A stretch of 19,986 nt of DNA from Pseudomonas sp. (GTDB taxonomy: Bacteria; Pseudomonadota; Gammaproteobacteria; Pseudomonadales; Pseudomonadaceae), in assembly GCA_007117785.1 (NCBI GenBank), contig SKFV01000061.1, positions 1 to 19,986 on the forward strand. The letters run 5' to 3'. Below the pieces are notes generated by a model. That model saw only the letters and a program-made list of their open reading frames with translations, was not told where the DNA came from and did not search any database. Each line of letters starts with the position of its first letter. Positions within the stretch are counted from its first letter, which is position 1. A program made the translations under genes and the position numbers. Of this stretch, positions 1-7,137 are shown piece by piece.

Positions 1-2
1 GA

Positions 3-125
3 ATACTGCCATGTGGTAGCCGTCCGGGATCAGGTTTGCGAACCGGCACGGGGTGGGTCACCCGTATTCCGACACCGCCGCTTTCTAGGAACCTGATGTT
101 GTTGTGGAATCAGATGACACTATAA
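3..125 (+). CDS. Possible 3' end of an unidentified gene entering from the left
   Basis: One plus-strand frame is open from the window edge for 40 codons and stops with TAA at 123-125. Its last residues include a PTPPLSRN stretch. I do not recognise a family. Another plus frame (from base 1) and one minus frame are also open over much of this short region, so openness alone is weak evidence. A 7-bp inverted repeat (114-120 and 132-138) straddles the stop codon, which could be a weak end-of-gene hairpin, although no T-run follows it. It could equally be non-coding spacer. Confidence 0.2.
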   Translation: MLPCGSRPGSGLRTGTGWVTRIPTPPLSRNLMLLWNQMTL

Positions 126-138
126 TTGGGGGTGTCAT
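114..138. repeat. 7-bp perfect inverted repeat
   Basis: ATGACAC (114-120) and GTGTCAT (132-138) form a perfect inverted repeat around an 11-nt centre that contains TATAAT at 121-126. It lies beyond the 3' end of the minus-strand permease and at the stop of the possible left-edge ORF. Neither side has a T-tract, so a rho-independent terminator is not well supported. A protein-binding site or weak terminator are both possible. Confidence 0.25.
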
Positions 139-165
139 TGGCCGTCAAACCCTCGTTGGTGATGT

Positions 166-2124
166 TCATAGCGGCCAGAAAAGCAGCAGCAAGGGGATGC
201 TTATCAAAACGACAAGAATTTCCATCGGTAGTCCGAGCCGCCAATAGTCGCTGAAGCGAAACCCCCCGGGCCCCAGGATCAGGGTGTTGTTCTGGTGGCC
301 AATCGGCGTCAGGAAGGCGCAGGATGCGCCGATAGCAACGGCCATCAGGAAACTGTCGGCATCAACCCCCAGTTGCGCGGCAATACTGATGGCGATCGGG
401 CACATCACGGCAGCCGTGGCGGCGTTGTTCATAAAGTCTGACAGGGTCATGGTGATGATCAGCGTCAGTGTCAGTGCAATAATCGCATTGCCCTGAGCCA
501 ACTGGTTTAGCAGACCCTGCGCTAACAGATCGGCGGCCCCGGTACTGGCCATGGCCGCTGCCATCGGCATCAGCGCACCGAGCAGTACGATGATTGGCCA
601 GTCGATACCATCATAGATACCCCGTACTGGAACTACGCGGGTCATCATGAAGGCATCAACCCCGGCCGTGAAGGCGAGTGCCGCAGGCAGGAAGCCAGTG
701 GCTGCCACAGCGACAGCAACCAGCATTATGCCCAGTGCCGTCCAGGCTTTACGCTTGTTGGGGATAAGGATCTGACGTTGGGCGAGCGGGATGCACTGGT
801 ATTCCATGGCAAACCCGGCAATGGCTTCGGGTGGGCCTTGCATCAGGATGACGTCGCCGGCCTGCAGTTCGGTCCAGCGCAGACGTTTCACCGTGCGGTG
901 ACCTCGGCGTGAGATCGCCAGCAAATTGATGCCGAAGCGGCTTCGAATCTGCAGATCGGTAGCGGTCAGCCCCAGTAGCAGGGCATTGGGTTGCACAACC
1001 AGTTCCTGAATGACGATCTCATCATCGTTATTGCGTTTGGTTTTCTTGGGTTCAGCAGTCTGCTCGATGCTCTCGCTGTCATTAAGGCCGGGGCGCACCC
1101 TTGAAATATCAGTGCTGCTGGCTGATGTGTCAGTCGCAGAGTCAGATGAGCTTGTTGTTTCGGCATCCTCTTCCTCTTTGCTATCATCGTCATCTGTATG
1201 TTCAGCTTCTTCCGCTTCTTCCGCTTCTTCCGGTTTTACGGACTCCTCCAGTTTTAGCCCGAGTCGGGTAAGAGTCGAACCCAGACTTTCCGGGTCAGCT
1301 TCAATGACCAGAATGTCACCCACATGCAGCCGCCGCCCTGGTAGCGGAGCGGTTACACGAAAGTCATTGCGCACCATACCGACTATCTGGGCGTCATCAT
1401 CTTCCAGCAATTGCTCGGCTTCGCGCAGGGTTTTGTCAACCAGGTTGGCATTGTCGCCAATGCGTACTTCAGTAAGATAGGTGCCAGTGTCGAAGCTGTC
1501 TGCATTGCCCTGTTCGCGATGCGGTACCAGCCAGCGGGAACACAGTACGGCAAAAATTACTCCGCCGAGGGCTACCCCCAGGCCGACCGGGGTAAAGTCG
1601 AACATGGCGAAGCCGCTACCAGTATGTTCGGCACGGAAGCCAGCCACAATCATGTTGGGTGGTGTACCGATCAAGGTCGTCATACCGCCGAGGATAGTGC
1701 CAAACGCCAGCGGCATCAGCACTTTACCTGGCGGTATGCCTTGCCGGCTTGCGTGTTGCATGGCAATTGGCATCAGTAGCGCCATGGCGCCGACATTATT
1801 CATAAAGGCTGAGAGCATTGCCCCGACCAAGGTCAGCGCTGCCAGTGCAATCAATGGGTTTTTGCTGTCGGGGAGCACGCGTTGCGCCATCGCTTCTACG
1901 GCACCGGTTTTTTGCAGCCCATGGCTGAGGACGAGGACGGCGGCAACGGTAATGACAGCAGGTTGTGCAAATCCGGCAAAGGCTTCTGCGCTGGGTATCA
2001 ATCCGGCAACCACACAGGCAAGCAAAGACAGCAGGGCAATCAGATCATGGCGCCAGCGACCAAACAGAAACAGCACGATAGTGGTGCCGAGAATGCCGAA
2101 AATCAGCCATTGGTCCTGGGTCAT
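166..2124 (-). CDS. SLC13/DASS-type permease with two RCK_C (TrkA-C) domains
   Basis: This is an inner-membrane transporter of the ion transporter superfamily. Homologues move sulfate or di/tricarboxylates, usually with Na+; the substrate cannot be read from the sequence. The 652 residues contain an N-terminal membrane half (about 5-200), two soluble regulatory RCK_C-like domains (about 210-290 and 368-450), and a C-terminal membrane half (about 460-652). The halves carry paired signatures: SAFMNN (105-110) mirrors SDFMNN (562-567), and the TTLIGTPPN loop (149-157) mirrors LTPIGHQNN (605-613), as expected for inverted repeats forming the substrate and Na+ sites. A strongly acidic, Ser-rich linker (about 296-340) separates the RCK_C domains and is coded partly by a 9-bp tandem repeat. 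The ATG start has AGGAG nine bases upstream. It follows a small basic ORF in the same direction and could share its promoter. Family assignment is firm, specificity unknown. Confidence 0.9.
   Translation of the reverse strand: MTQDQWLIFGILGTTIVLFLFGRWRHDLIALLSLLACVVAGLIPSAEAFAGFAQPAVITVAAVLVLSHGLQKTGAVEAMAQRVLPDSKNPLIALAALTLVGAMLSAFMNNVGAMALLMPIAMQHASRQGIPPGKVLMPLAFGTILGGMTTLIGTPPNMIVAGFRAEHTGSGFAMFDFTPVGLGVALGGVIFAVLCSRWLVPHREQGNADSFDTGTYLTEVRIGDNANLVDKTLREAEQLLEDDDAQIVGMVRNDFRVTAPLPGRRLHVGDILVIEADPESLGSTLTRLGLKLEESVKPEEAEEAEEAEHTDDDDSKEEEDAETTSSSDSATDTSASSTDISRVRPGLNDSESIEQTAEPKKTKRNNDDEIVIQELVVQPNALLLGLTATDLQIRSRFGINLLAISRRGHRTVKRLRWTELQAGDVILMQGPPEAIAGFAMEYQCIPLAQRQILIPNKRKAWTALGIMLVAVAVAATGFLPAALAFTAGVDAFMMTRVVPVRGIYDGIDWPIIVLLGALMPMAAAMASTGAADLLAQGLLNQLAQGNAIIALTLTLIITMTLSDFMNNAATAAVMCPIAISIAAQLGVDADSFLMAVAIGASCAFLTPIGHQNNTLILGPGGFRFSDYWRLGLPMEILVVLISIPLLLLFWPL
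1205..1231. repeat. Three perfect tandem copies of a 9-bp unit inside the permease gene
   Basis: GCTTCTTCC is repeated three times without mismatch. On the minus strand it encodes three Glu-Glu-Ala units at the start of the acidic linker of the permease. Because the unit is a multiple of three, copy-number change would lengthen or shorten the linker in frame. Confidence 0.9.
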
Positions 2125-2215
2125 TATCTCTAGCTCCTGTCGGGTTTAGCTGCATGGTGCCGTAAAGTGCAGCTCGGGTGTAGCCCGGCAAGGTCAACAA
2201 GAGTCAGTAAGGCGC

Positions 2216-2386
2216 TCAGCGGCGGATGCGTGACTTGCGGAAACCGCCGTGACTGAGGAAGTTTCCGGTATCGCCAGTCAGCCAGAAACGGGTTGCCCGG
2301 TAGCCGGCTTGAAATTGACTGATATGATAACTGCGTGCTTTCTGATAGGCCCAGCACCAGCCGTGTGATTTGTGTTCACTGTCCAT
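2216..2386 (-). CDS. Small basic protein of unknown function (56 aa)
   Basis: I do not recognise a family. The product is short, basic and aromatic, with an MDSEHKSHGWCWAYQ start and a highly charged FRKSRIRR end. There is no signal peptide or membrane segment, and only one Cys, so no zinc-finger pattern. The ATG at 2384-2386 has a GGTGGG sequence seven bases upstream that could act as a Shine-Dalgarno site. A plausible sigma-70 promoter sits about 60 bases further upstream on the same strand (2454-2482). The permease gene starts 91 bases downstream in the same direction. The favourable start context, promoter placement and composition argue for a real gene, but a competing ORF in another frame (2130-2357) means this is not certain. 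The basic tail might suggest nucleic-acid or ribosome contact, which is speculation. Confidence 0.45.
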   Translation of the reverse strand: MDSEHKSHGWCWAYQKARSYHISQFQAGYRATRFWLTGDTGNFLSHGGFRKSRIRR

Positions 2387-2448
2387 AGTTTTTCCCACCA
2401 ATAGTTAGTATTGGACTGCAGATTGGGATGTTCCATCTGTCTGAATGT

Positions 2449-2474
2449 TGTCGATTTTTAATTTTAATTCGACA
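2449..2474. promoter_or_regulatory. Operator-like inverted repeat overlapping the candidate -10
   Basis: TGTCGA (2449-2454) and TCGACA (2469-2474) form a perfect 6-bp inverted repeat around a 14-bp AT-only centre. The arms flank the -10 and spacer of the candidate promoter, which is where a dimeric repressor would bind. No T-tract placement makes it a convincing terminator. Confidence 0.35.
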
Positions 2475-2482
2475 GACGTCAA
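2454..2482 (-). promoter_or_regulatory. Candidate sigma-70 promoter for the small ORF and possibly the permease
   Basis: Read on the minus strand, TTGACG (2482-2477; 5 of 6 matches to the -35 consensus) is followed after 16-17 bases by an A-rich hexamer (TAAAAA or AAAAAT at about 2460-2454; 4 of 6). The surrounding DNA is AT-rich, unlike its neighbourhood. Transcription would start near 2447, leaving a leader of roughly 60 bases before the small ORF. Confidence 0.45.
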
Positions 2483-2500
2483 TTAATAGCCATTTCTTGA

Positions 2501-2519
2501 GGGCTGAATAATACAGCCT
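2501..2519. repeat. Short hairpin between the GGDEF gene and the small ORF
   Basis: GGCTG (2502-2506) and CAGCC (2514-2518) can pair around a 7-nt AT-rich loop, with one more G-U pair outside. It lies about 45 bases past the stop of the minus-strand PAS-GGDEF gene. It could be that operon's end hairpin, but the U-tract needed for intrinsic termination is missing. Confidence 0.25.
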
Positions 2520-2563
2520 TGGCGTGGCTTTTCAATGCCTCGGCAGAACTGATTGGGGTCGGC

Positions 2564-3535
2564 TCAGGCTTCGGCAGGCAGGTTGGGGTGCAAGGTGGTG
2601 CAATTACGACCGCGCTCTTTGGAATTGTACAGGGCCTGATCGGCGGCTTCGATCAATGCTTGGTGATTGGTCATCTCGGCTTGCATGCCGGCTACTCCCA
2701 GGCTGATGGTGACCGTCAAGGGTTCGCCCTGGTGGTCGACGCGCAGCCGGGCAATGGCATTGCGCAGGCGCTCGGCAAACTGCAGGGCGCCTTCGGTGTC
2801 GGTATTTGGCAATAAAACGACAAACTCTTCACCACCGTAACGTCCGGCAAAGTCGGTTTCCCGTGCCATCTGGCGGGTCAGGCGGGCGACTTCGCGGATT
2901 ACTTCATCACCCAGTTGGTGGCCGTAGGTGTCGTTGAAGCGCTTGAAGTGGTCGATGTCGAAAATAACCAGGCTGGCCGGTTCGTCGTATCGCAGATGGC
3001 GGGCAAATTCATGGGTCAGGCACTGTTCCCAGTAACGCCGGTTGAGCAAGCCGGTCAGGCCGTCAAGGTCCGCCAACTCACGTAACTGGCTATTGGCAGA
3101 CTCCAGTTGTCGCTTGTTGACCGCAACGTTGGTGACGTCATAAACGATCAGGCAGACATGGTCGATGATGCCACTGGTGCTGCGCAAAGGTAGGATGGTG
3201 ACATTCTGGTACATCTCGTCGGCCAGTCCGGTAACCGGCTGATAGCTTTTGAAGTGAAACAGGTTGGGGCGTTGCTCCCAGATAGTAAAAGCACGCGTGC
3301 CGAGCATGACGGCATTTTCCACTTTTTGGGTAAACCAGCCAGCATCGATTTCCGGAAACAATTCGAACAGGGGCTGTTGGCGAACCCGGTTATTGTCCAT
3401 GCCGGAGTGGTTTTCCATAAAACTGTTCCAGACTTCAATCCGGTAATCCCGGTCGAGCACTACCACACCGACATCTATGCTCTGGACAATATCCAGCAGC
3501 CAGTGCAGCTCATTCATGTCGAAGGTATTGCTCAT
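2564..3535 (-). CDS. PAS-GGDEF diguanylate cyclase
   Basis: This is a soluble cyclase making cyclic di-GMP from two GTP. Of 323 residues, about 10-135 form a PAS sensor domain (note DVGVVVLDRDYRIEVWN at 21-37). The GGDEF domain runs from about 150 with DLDGLTGLLNRR (156-167), FDIDHFKRFND (192-202) and the catalytic GGEEF at 234-238. An intact I-site, RETD (225-228), lies exactly five residues before GGEEF, so product feedback inhibition is expected. There is no membrane segment. The ATG is preceded by GGAG with a five-base spacer, and only 12 bases separate it from the stop of the response-regulator gene upstream. The two are therefore probably co-transcribed and translationally coupled, suggesting that the regulator controls this cyclase or works alongside it. 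Confidence 0.93.
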   Translation of the reverse strand: MSNTFDMNELHWLLDIVQSIDVGVVVLDRDYRIEVWNSFMENHSGMDNNRVRQQPLFELFPEIDAGWFTQKVENAVMLGTRAFTIWEQRPNLFHFKSYQPVTGLADEMYQNVTILPLRSTSGIIDHVCLIVYDVTNVAVNKRQLESANSQLRELADLDGLTGLLNRRYWEQCLTHEFARHLRYDEPASLVIFDIDHFKRFNDTYGHQLGDEVIREVARLTRQMARETDFAGRYGGEEFVVLLPNTDTEGALQFAERLRNAIARLRVDHQGEPLTVTISLGVAGMQAEMTNHQALIEAADQALYNSKERGRNCTTLHPNLPAEA

Positions 3536-3547
3536 GGCAGCTCCGCG

Positions 3548-4543
3548 TCAGTCCAGCATGAAATCAAGGGTTTCCCGCAGGCGTGGTACCGAGTCTTCGG
3601 TAAATAGCAGCAGCAGGTCAAAATGCACATCCATGTCTTCCAGACTGTAGCTGATCTCCACTGCCAGCGTCCGCTTCCAGCGCCGTTGGTTGATGCGGAT
3701 AAGGTCATCTATCGGGCAGTGTTGCCCGAGCACCATGGGGTGACCTTGTGACAGGTTGATGTTGAGTTGTTCAGACAGGCCGTTAAGGCATGCGCCGATG
3801 ATAATGCTGGCCAGATCAAGCTGCATTTCGAGGTGGCTGTTGGCATCATTTCTGGCATGCAGCAGGCGGGCAATGTCTTCAATTTCCGAATCATGAAAAA
3901 TCAGCAGAGCTTCGCCGGCGATGCCGCCGCCAATATAGCCCTGACAGATCGCCGACAGTTGCTGATCGTTCTGCGCGTCGGCCAGCGCCATATGCAATTC
4001 ACCGACTTCAAGGATGTTGACGTTGGGTATCGGTAGCTTGATAAAGACTCCAAGAACCCGGCCAAGCAGCTCTGCCGCTCGCCCCATGGCGACATTGGAT
4101 ACCTCGCGAAAGGCATCGCGGAATGAAACCTGCGGCAGTTCCGGCGCTTCTGGTGCCTCGGTCTCTGAAGTCTGCAGTGCAAGGCCAAGCTCATCCAGTG
4201 CGGCTGCCAGTTGCAGTGGATCCGCCGGCTTCTTGATAAAGGCGCGCGCTCCCAGAGCCTTGGCGCGGCGCACGGCTTCCTCTTGCACGTCACCGGAAAC
4301 AACGATTACGTCAGCACTTAGCCCTTCTTCACGCAGTTGGCTAAGTACGCCAAAACCATCCAGCTCAGGCATGGTCAGGTCGAGCAAAACAACCTGGCCG
4401 TCACCTGCGCGAATCGCTTGCAAACCTTCAACCCCATTGGTCGCCTGGGTAATCCGGAATGGCCTGTCGGCGGGCAGTGAGCGAATCAACTGCTTGCGGG
4501 CCATGCCGGAATCATCACAGACGAGCAGCGGTATCTGGCTCAA
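3548..4543 (-). CDS. Response regulator with C-terminal CheC/CheX-like domain
   Basis: This is a two-domain signalling protein of 331 residues from the chosen start. The receiver domain (about 3-125) has the acidic pair D10/D11, phospho-acceptor D55 in LLDLTMPELDG, S83 in VVSGD and K105 in FIKKPAD. After a Pro/Glu linker, residues about 138-331 resemble the CheC/CheX/FliY phosphatase fold. The first E-x2-N site is present (E147, N150 in FREVSN), while the second repeat reads D243-x2-S246 and appears degenerate. It may dephosphorylate a partner receiver or its own aspartate. The start is a TTG at 4541-4543 with AGGA ten bases upstream, placing the receiver close to the N-terminus. An in-frame TTG at 4624 would add 27 residues but lacks a ribosome binding site. 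It leads the operon with the PAS-GGDEF gene. Confidence 0.85.
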   Translation of the reverse strand: MSQIPLLVCDDSGMARKQLIRSLPADRPFRITQATNGVEGLQAIRAGDGQVVLLDLTMPELDGFGVLSQLREEGLSADVIVVSGDVQEEAVRRAKALGARAFIKKPADPLQLAAALDELGLALQTSETEAPEAPELPQVSFRDAFREVSNVAMGRAAELLGRVLGVFIKLPIPNVNILEVGELHMALADAQNDQQLSAICQGYIGGGIAGEALLIFHDSEIEDIARLLHARNDANSHLEMQLDLASIIIGACLNGLSEQLNINLSQGHPMVLGQHCPIDDLIRINQRRWKRTLAVEISYSLEDMDVHFDLLLLFTEDSVPRLRETLDFMLD

Positions 4544-4643
4544 AGTGGGGCCATCCTGTAACTGAGAGAGTTGAACGTTCTTGCATCTAGCATACAAGAT
4601 AATGCGCGCTTGAGTAGTCTTCAAGCAATGAATAACGGCGCTT

Positions 4644-4652
4644 TGCTATCAT
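4644..4652 (+). promoter_or_regulatory. Candidate extended -10 element upstream of the membrane GGDEF gene
   Basis: TGCTATCAT fits the TGnTATAAT extended -10 pattern with one mismatch. It lies about 55 bases before the ATG at 4706, in the divergent spacer with the response-regulator gene. No good -35 hexamer is seen at the expected distance, which extended -10 promoters can tolerate. Confidence 0.35.
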
Positions 4653-4705
4653 GCCCCTACCATCTCTGGGCTACACTTACATTTCCATAGAATGATGCGA
4701 GCGCC

Positions 4706-5755
4706 ATGGCAGATCTGTTAACCAATCCACACGAGCATCAGCGCAAGGTTATGCGTGCTTTGCTGTGGCTGACGGTATTTGCCACCGGTTGTCTGGGCCT
4801 GCTAAACCTGCTGCGTGGTGGCCTGTTCTGGCTAGCTGTGTCGGAACTGGCCTATGCCGGGTTTGCTCTGGGGTTGCTGTTTATTATCAATCGCACGCCG
4901 CACCTACGCGCCTGGAGCCTTATTTACTTGCTGCCGTTTTTTTCACTGACGGTATACGGTCTACTGTTGCCGAATACATCGCCGTCGATATTTGCCTTTA
5001 TTCAGGCTATCCCGATTCTTTCTTACCTGCTGCTGGGATTGCGTTTAGGCTTATGGTGTTCGCTGGTTTTTGTCAGCATGGGTATTCTGGCCTACAGTTA
5101 CCGCTTCTTGCTTAACGGCGAGCTATTGGACAGTGCCGTATCTATGTTCATTATCGCCGTCAGCAGCTTTGCCATCATGCTGTTCTCGCACATTTATGAA
5201 CGCAGTCGGGTGCAGAACGAAAACCACTTACGTGAGTTGGCCGCCACCGATGGGCTTACCGGACTCGCCAACCGCATGTCACTTGCCAGCAGCTTTAAGC
5301 GTGAGCGGAGCCGCGCATTGCGCCTGCAGAGCCCGCTGAGCCTGGTGGTGATGGATATTGATCATTTCAAGTACATCAATGACCGCTATGGTCATGCGGG
5401 TGGCGATCTTGCTCTGTGTTATCTGGCAGATAAGTTGCGTGAGCGACTTCGCGACACGGATCTGATTTGCCGCCTGGGTGGTGAAGAGTTTGCCTTGTTG
5501 TTACCAGACACCTCTCTGCAAGAAGCAGCAAGGCTGGCAGACGAGCTGCGCACATGGTTGGCCGAACGGCCGATTTCACTGGCTGGTGAGCAGTACACCC
5601 TGGCGTTCAGTGCCGGTGTCGCGACGCTGGGCGAAGATGCCGAGGATATGGATACCCTGCTGCTGGTTGCGGATAGGCGCATGTATGAGGCCAAGGCGGG
5701 TGGTCGCAATCAGGTTGTCGCTGCCGGTCAGCACTATCGTTTGTCGGCGGGGTAG
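4706..5755 (+). CDS. Membrane-anchored GGDEF diguanylate cyclase
   Basis: This is an integral inner-membrane cyclase of 349 residues producing cyclic di-GMP at the cytoplasmic face. Residues about 17-160 hold five or six hydrophobic segments (roughly 17-36, 41-61, 70-88, 95-112, 114-131, 143-162) without a recognisable named sensor domain. A short helix then leads into the GGDEF domain, with ATDGLTGLANR (180-190), MDIDHFKYIND (216-226) and catalytic GGEEF at 258-262. The I-site RDTD (249-252) is five residues ahead of GGEEF and intact, so allosteric product inhibition is likely. The gene is divergent from the RR/PAS-GGDEF operon, so two cyclases and a regulator share one locus. The Shine-Dalgarno site is weak, and an extended -10 is seen upstream. 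A hairpin overlaps the stop codon. Confidence 0.92.
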   Translation: MADLLTNPHEHQRKVMRALLWLTVFATGCLGLLNLLRGGLFWLAVSELAYAGFALGLLFIINRTPHLRAWSLIYLLPFFSLTVYGLLLPNTSPSIFAFIQAIPILSYLLLGLRLGLWCSLVFVSMGILAYSYRFLLNGELLDSAVSMFIIAVSSFAIMLFSHIYERSRVQNENHLRELAATDGLTGLANRMSLASSFKRERSRALRLQSPLSLVVMDIDHFKYINDRYGHAGGDLALCYLADKLRERLRDTDLICRLGGEEFALLLPDTSLQEAARLADELRTWLAERPISLAGEQYTLAFSAGVATLGEDAEDMDTLLLVADRRMYEAKAGGRNQVVAAGQHYRLSAG

Positions 5756-5786
5756 CCAGCAGCAGCGAGCCTGGGTGTTGCTGGCT
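5754..5786 (+). terminator. Hairpin at the end of the membrane GGDEF gene
   Basis: AGCCAGCAGCA (5754-5764) pairs with TGTTGCTGGCT (5776-5786) as an 11-bp stem with one G-U pair and an 11-nt loop. It starts inside the stop codon. The stem is strong but no U-run follows it, so termination may need Rho, or the hairpin may only protect the 3' end. Confidence 0.4.
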
Positions 5787-5878
5787 TGACCCGCATCAAT
5801 ATGGGTGGGCAGGGAATGGGTCATGCTCACCTGAGTGTGTCTGCTAATCGGTTGTCCAATCAGTCCCAGGAGTCATCA

Positions 5879-6202
5879 ATGAGCACAACACCACTGGACC
5901 AGTTACAGGATTTGCGCGAGGAATATGCCACGCGTGTTACAAAGCTGCGCCGTGATCTGAGTCAGGCCTACCCCAGTGACTCTGCCGAGCAGGCGCAGGC
6001 GCGGGAAAATGATGAAGTAATGGAAGCCTTGCTGGCTGAGGCCAGCAACCTGCTGACGCAAGTCGATGCAGCGATCGAACGCTATCAAGAAGGTACCTAT
6101 GGCGTGTGTACCCAGTGTGGCGAAAAGATCAATGATGCGCGCTTGCAGGCCCTGCCGATGGCTCAGGCCTGTATTGATTGTGCCGATCAGCTCAGTTCCT
6201 GA
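5879..6202 (+). CDS. Short TraR/DksA-family C4 zinc-finger protein
   Basis: This cytoplasmic 107-residue protein has an N-terminal helical hairpin (about 5-68) and a C-terminal four-cysteine zinc finger, C77-x2-C80-x17-C98-x2-C101, the spacing typical of DksA/TraR. DksA itself is about 150 residues and binds RNA polymerase through its secondary channel with ppGpp. This member is shorter, so it belongs to the TraR-like or YbiI-like side of the family. RNA polymerase or ribosome-associated regulation is an inference. The start is ATG 5879 because AGGAG lies six bases upstream. An in-frame Met 31 codons earlier has no ribosome binding site. The gene overlaps the convergent acyltransferase gene by 16 bases at its 3' end. 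Confidence 0.85.
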   Translation: MSTTPLDQLQDLREEYATRVTKLRRDLSQAYPSDSAEQAQARENDEVMEALLAEASNLLTQVDAAIERYQEGTYGVCTQCGEKINDARLQALPMAQACIDCADQLSS

Positions 6203-7077
6203 CGCAATTGGGTGATGCGCTCATCCTTGGCCTGCCACAGGGTCTGTACCCAGTGCTGGAAGTGTTGGCGAAACTCGGGATCGTTGGCATAGTCGCCGTG
6301 AAACAGCTCTATCGGGACATCACGGCCCTGGATGTCAACAATCACTTCACTGACCTGACCACTGACCAGTTGCCAGAAGCCCGGTGGCCGGTCGCCCTGA
6401 TAGACGATAGTGACATCCAGCAGGGATTTCATTTGCTCGCCCAGTGCAGACATCGCAAAGGCCATGCCGCCTGATTTGGGCTTTAACAAGTGACGAAAAG
6501 GCGATGCCTGGGCAGCCTGTTTGGCCGGGGTGAAGCGCGTGCCTTCCAGATAATTGACCACGGTGACCGGAATACCTTGGAACTTCTCGCAGGCGCGGCG
6601 GGTGATTTCCAGGTCCTTGCCCTTGTCTTCGGGATGCTTCTCCAGGTGAGCCTTGCTATAGCGTTTCATGAACGGATAATCCAGTGCCCAGAATGCCAGG
6701 CCGAGAAAGGGTACCCAGATAAGTTCTTTTTTCAGGAAAAACTTGTAGTAGGGCACCTTGTAATTCAATGCCTGCACCAGGGCTGGTATATCCACCCAGC
6801 TCTGGTGGTTGCAGATTACCAGGTAGGAATGATCACGATATAGTGGGGTATCACAGCGGATATCCCAGCGTGTCGGTGTAAGCCAGGCAAAAATGCTTTT
6901 ATTGATTTCGGCCCAAGTGTTGGCGATCCACATGATCGCGCGTGAAGTTTCACGCCTTACCCAGGGGTGCGGTACCAAGGCCTTGATGATACCGAGCAGC
7001 AACATGGGGCCAATGCCGATCAAGGTATTGATCAACACCAGCAGACAGGTCAGGATTCCGGTTAGCCAGGCGGGCAT
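6187..7077 (-). CDS. YihG-like 1-acylglycerol-3-phosphate acyltransferase family protein
   Basis: This is an inner-membrane acyltransferase of the LPLAT/PlsC superfamily that would transfer a fatty acyl group to a lysophospholipid such as lysophosphatidate. The 296 residues begin with one or two hydrophobic segments (about 3-35). Motif I is N90-H91-Q-S-W-V-D96 (the HX4D catalytic pair). Motif II lies around KKELIWVPFLG (116-126). Motif III is EGTR (178-181), which binds the glycerol phosphate, and motif IV lies at KPKSGG (199-204). The long EGTR-containing layout and length match E. coli YihG and eukaryotic LCLAT1-type enzymes better than the shorter PlsC. The start ATG has a modest GAGAG-type site. 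The 3' end overlaps the convergent zinc-finger gene. The exact acyl and acceptor preference is unknown. Confidence 0.88.
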   Translation of the reverse strand: MPAWLTGILTCLLVLINTLIGIGPMLLLGIIKALVPHPWVRRETSRAIMWIANTWAEINKSIFAWLTPTRWDIRCDTPLYRDHSYLVICNHQSWVDIPALVQALNYKVPYYKFFLKKELIWVPFLGLAFWALDYPFMKRYSKAHLEKHPEDKGKDLEITRRACEKFQGIPVTVVNYLEGTRFTPAKQAAQASPFRHLLKPKSGGMAFAMSALGEQMKSLLDVTIVYQGDRPPGFWQLVSGQVSEVIVDIQGRDVPIELFHGDYANDPEFRQHFQHWVQTLWQAKDERITQLRQELS

Positions 7078-7120
7078 TGCAAGACTCTCTCGTCAGTTTT
7101 TTACCAAGGATACCTATTTT

Positions 7121-7137
7121 TGCTGCTGACAGCAGCA
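7121..7137. promoter_or_regulatory. Perfect palindrome in a divergent intergenic region
   Basis: TGCTGCT and AGCAGCA form a perfect 7-bp inverted repeat around GAC, in the 190-base gap between the divergent acyltransferase and Lnt-like genes. A T-run precedes rather than follows it on the plus strand, and the minus strand has A's after it. It is therefore not an intrinsic terminator in either direction. A regulator binding site is the more natural reading. Confidence 0.35.

Noticed and set aside
1010..1480. 156-codon plus-strand Ser-rich ORF
   Set aside because: It is the antisense reading of the acidic linker and RCK_C region of the permease; the Ser-rich composition comes from complementing Glu/Ala codons.
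2130..2357. Alternative 75-codon minus-strand ORF in the permease upstream region
   Set aside because: Less favourable start context and it runs into the permease ribosome binding site; the 2216-2386 frame has the better start and promoter distance.
4544..4624. 27-residue N-terminal extension of the response regulator from TTG 4624
   Set aside because: No Shine-Dalgarno site upstream, and the extension precedes the usual receiver start without domain content.
5786..5878. 31-residue upstream extension of the zinc-finger protein
   Set aside because: No ribosome binding site, and it overlaps the hairpin region. AGGAG with ideal spacing precedes the internal ATG at 5879.
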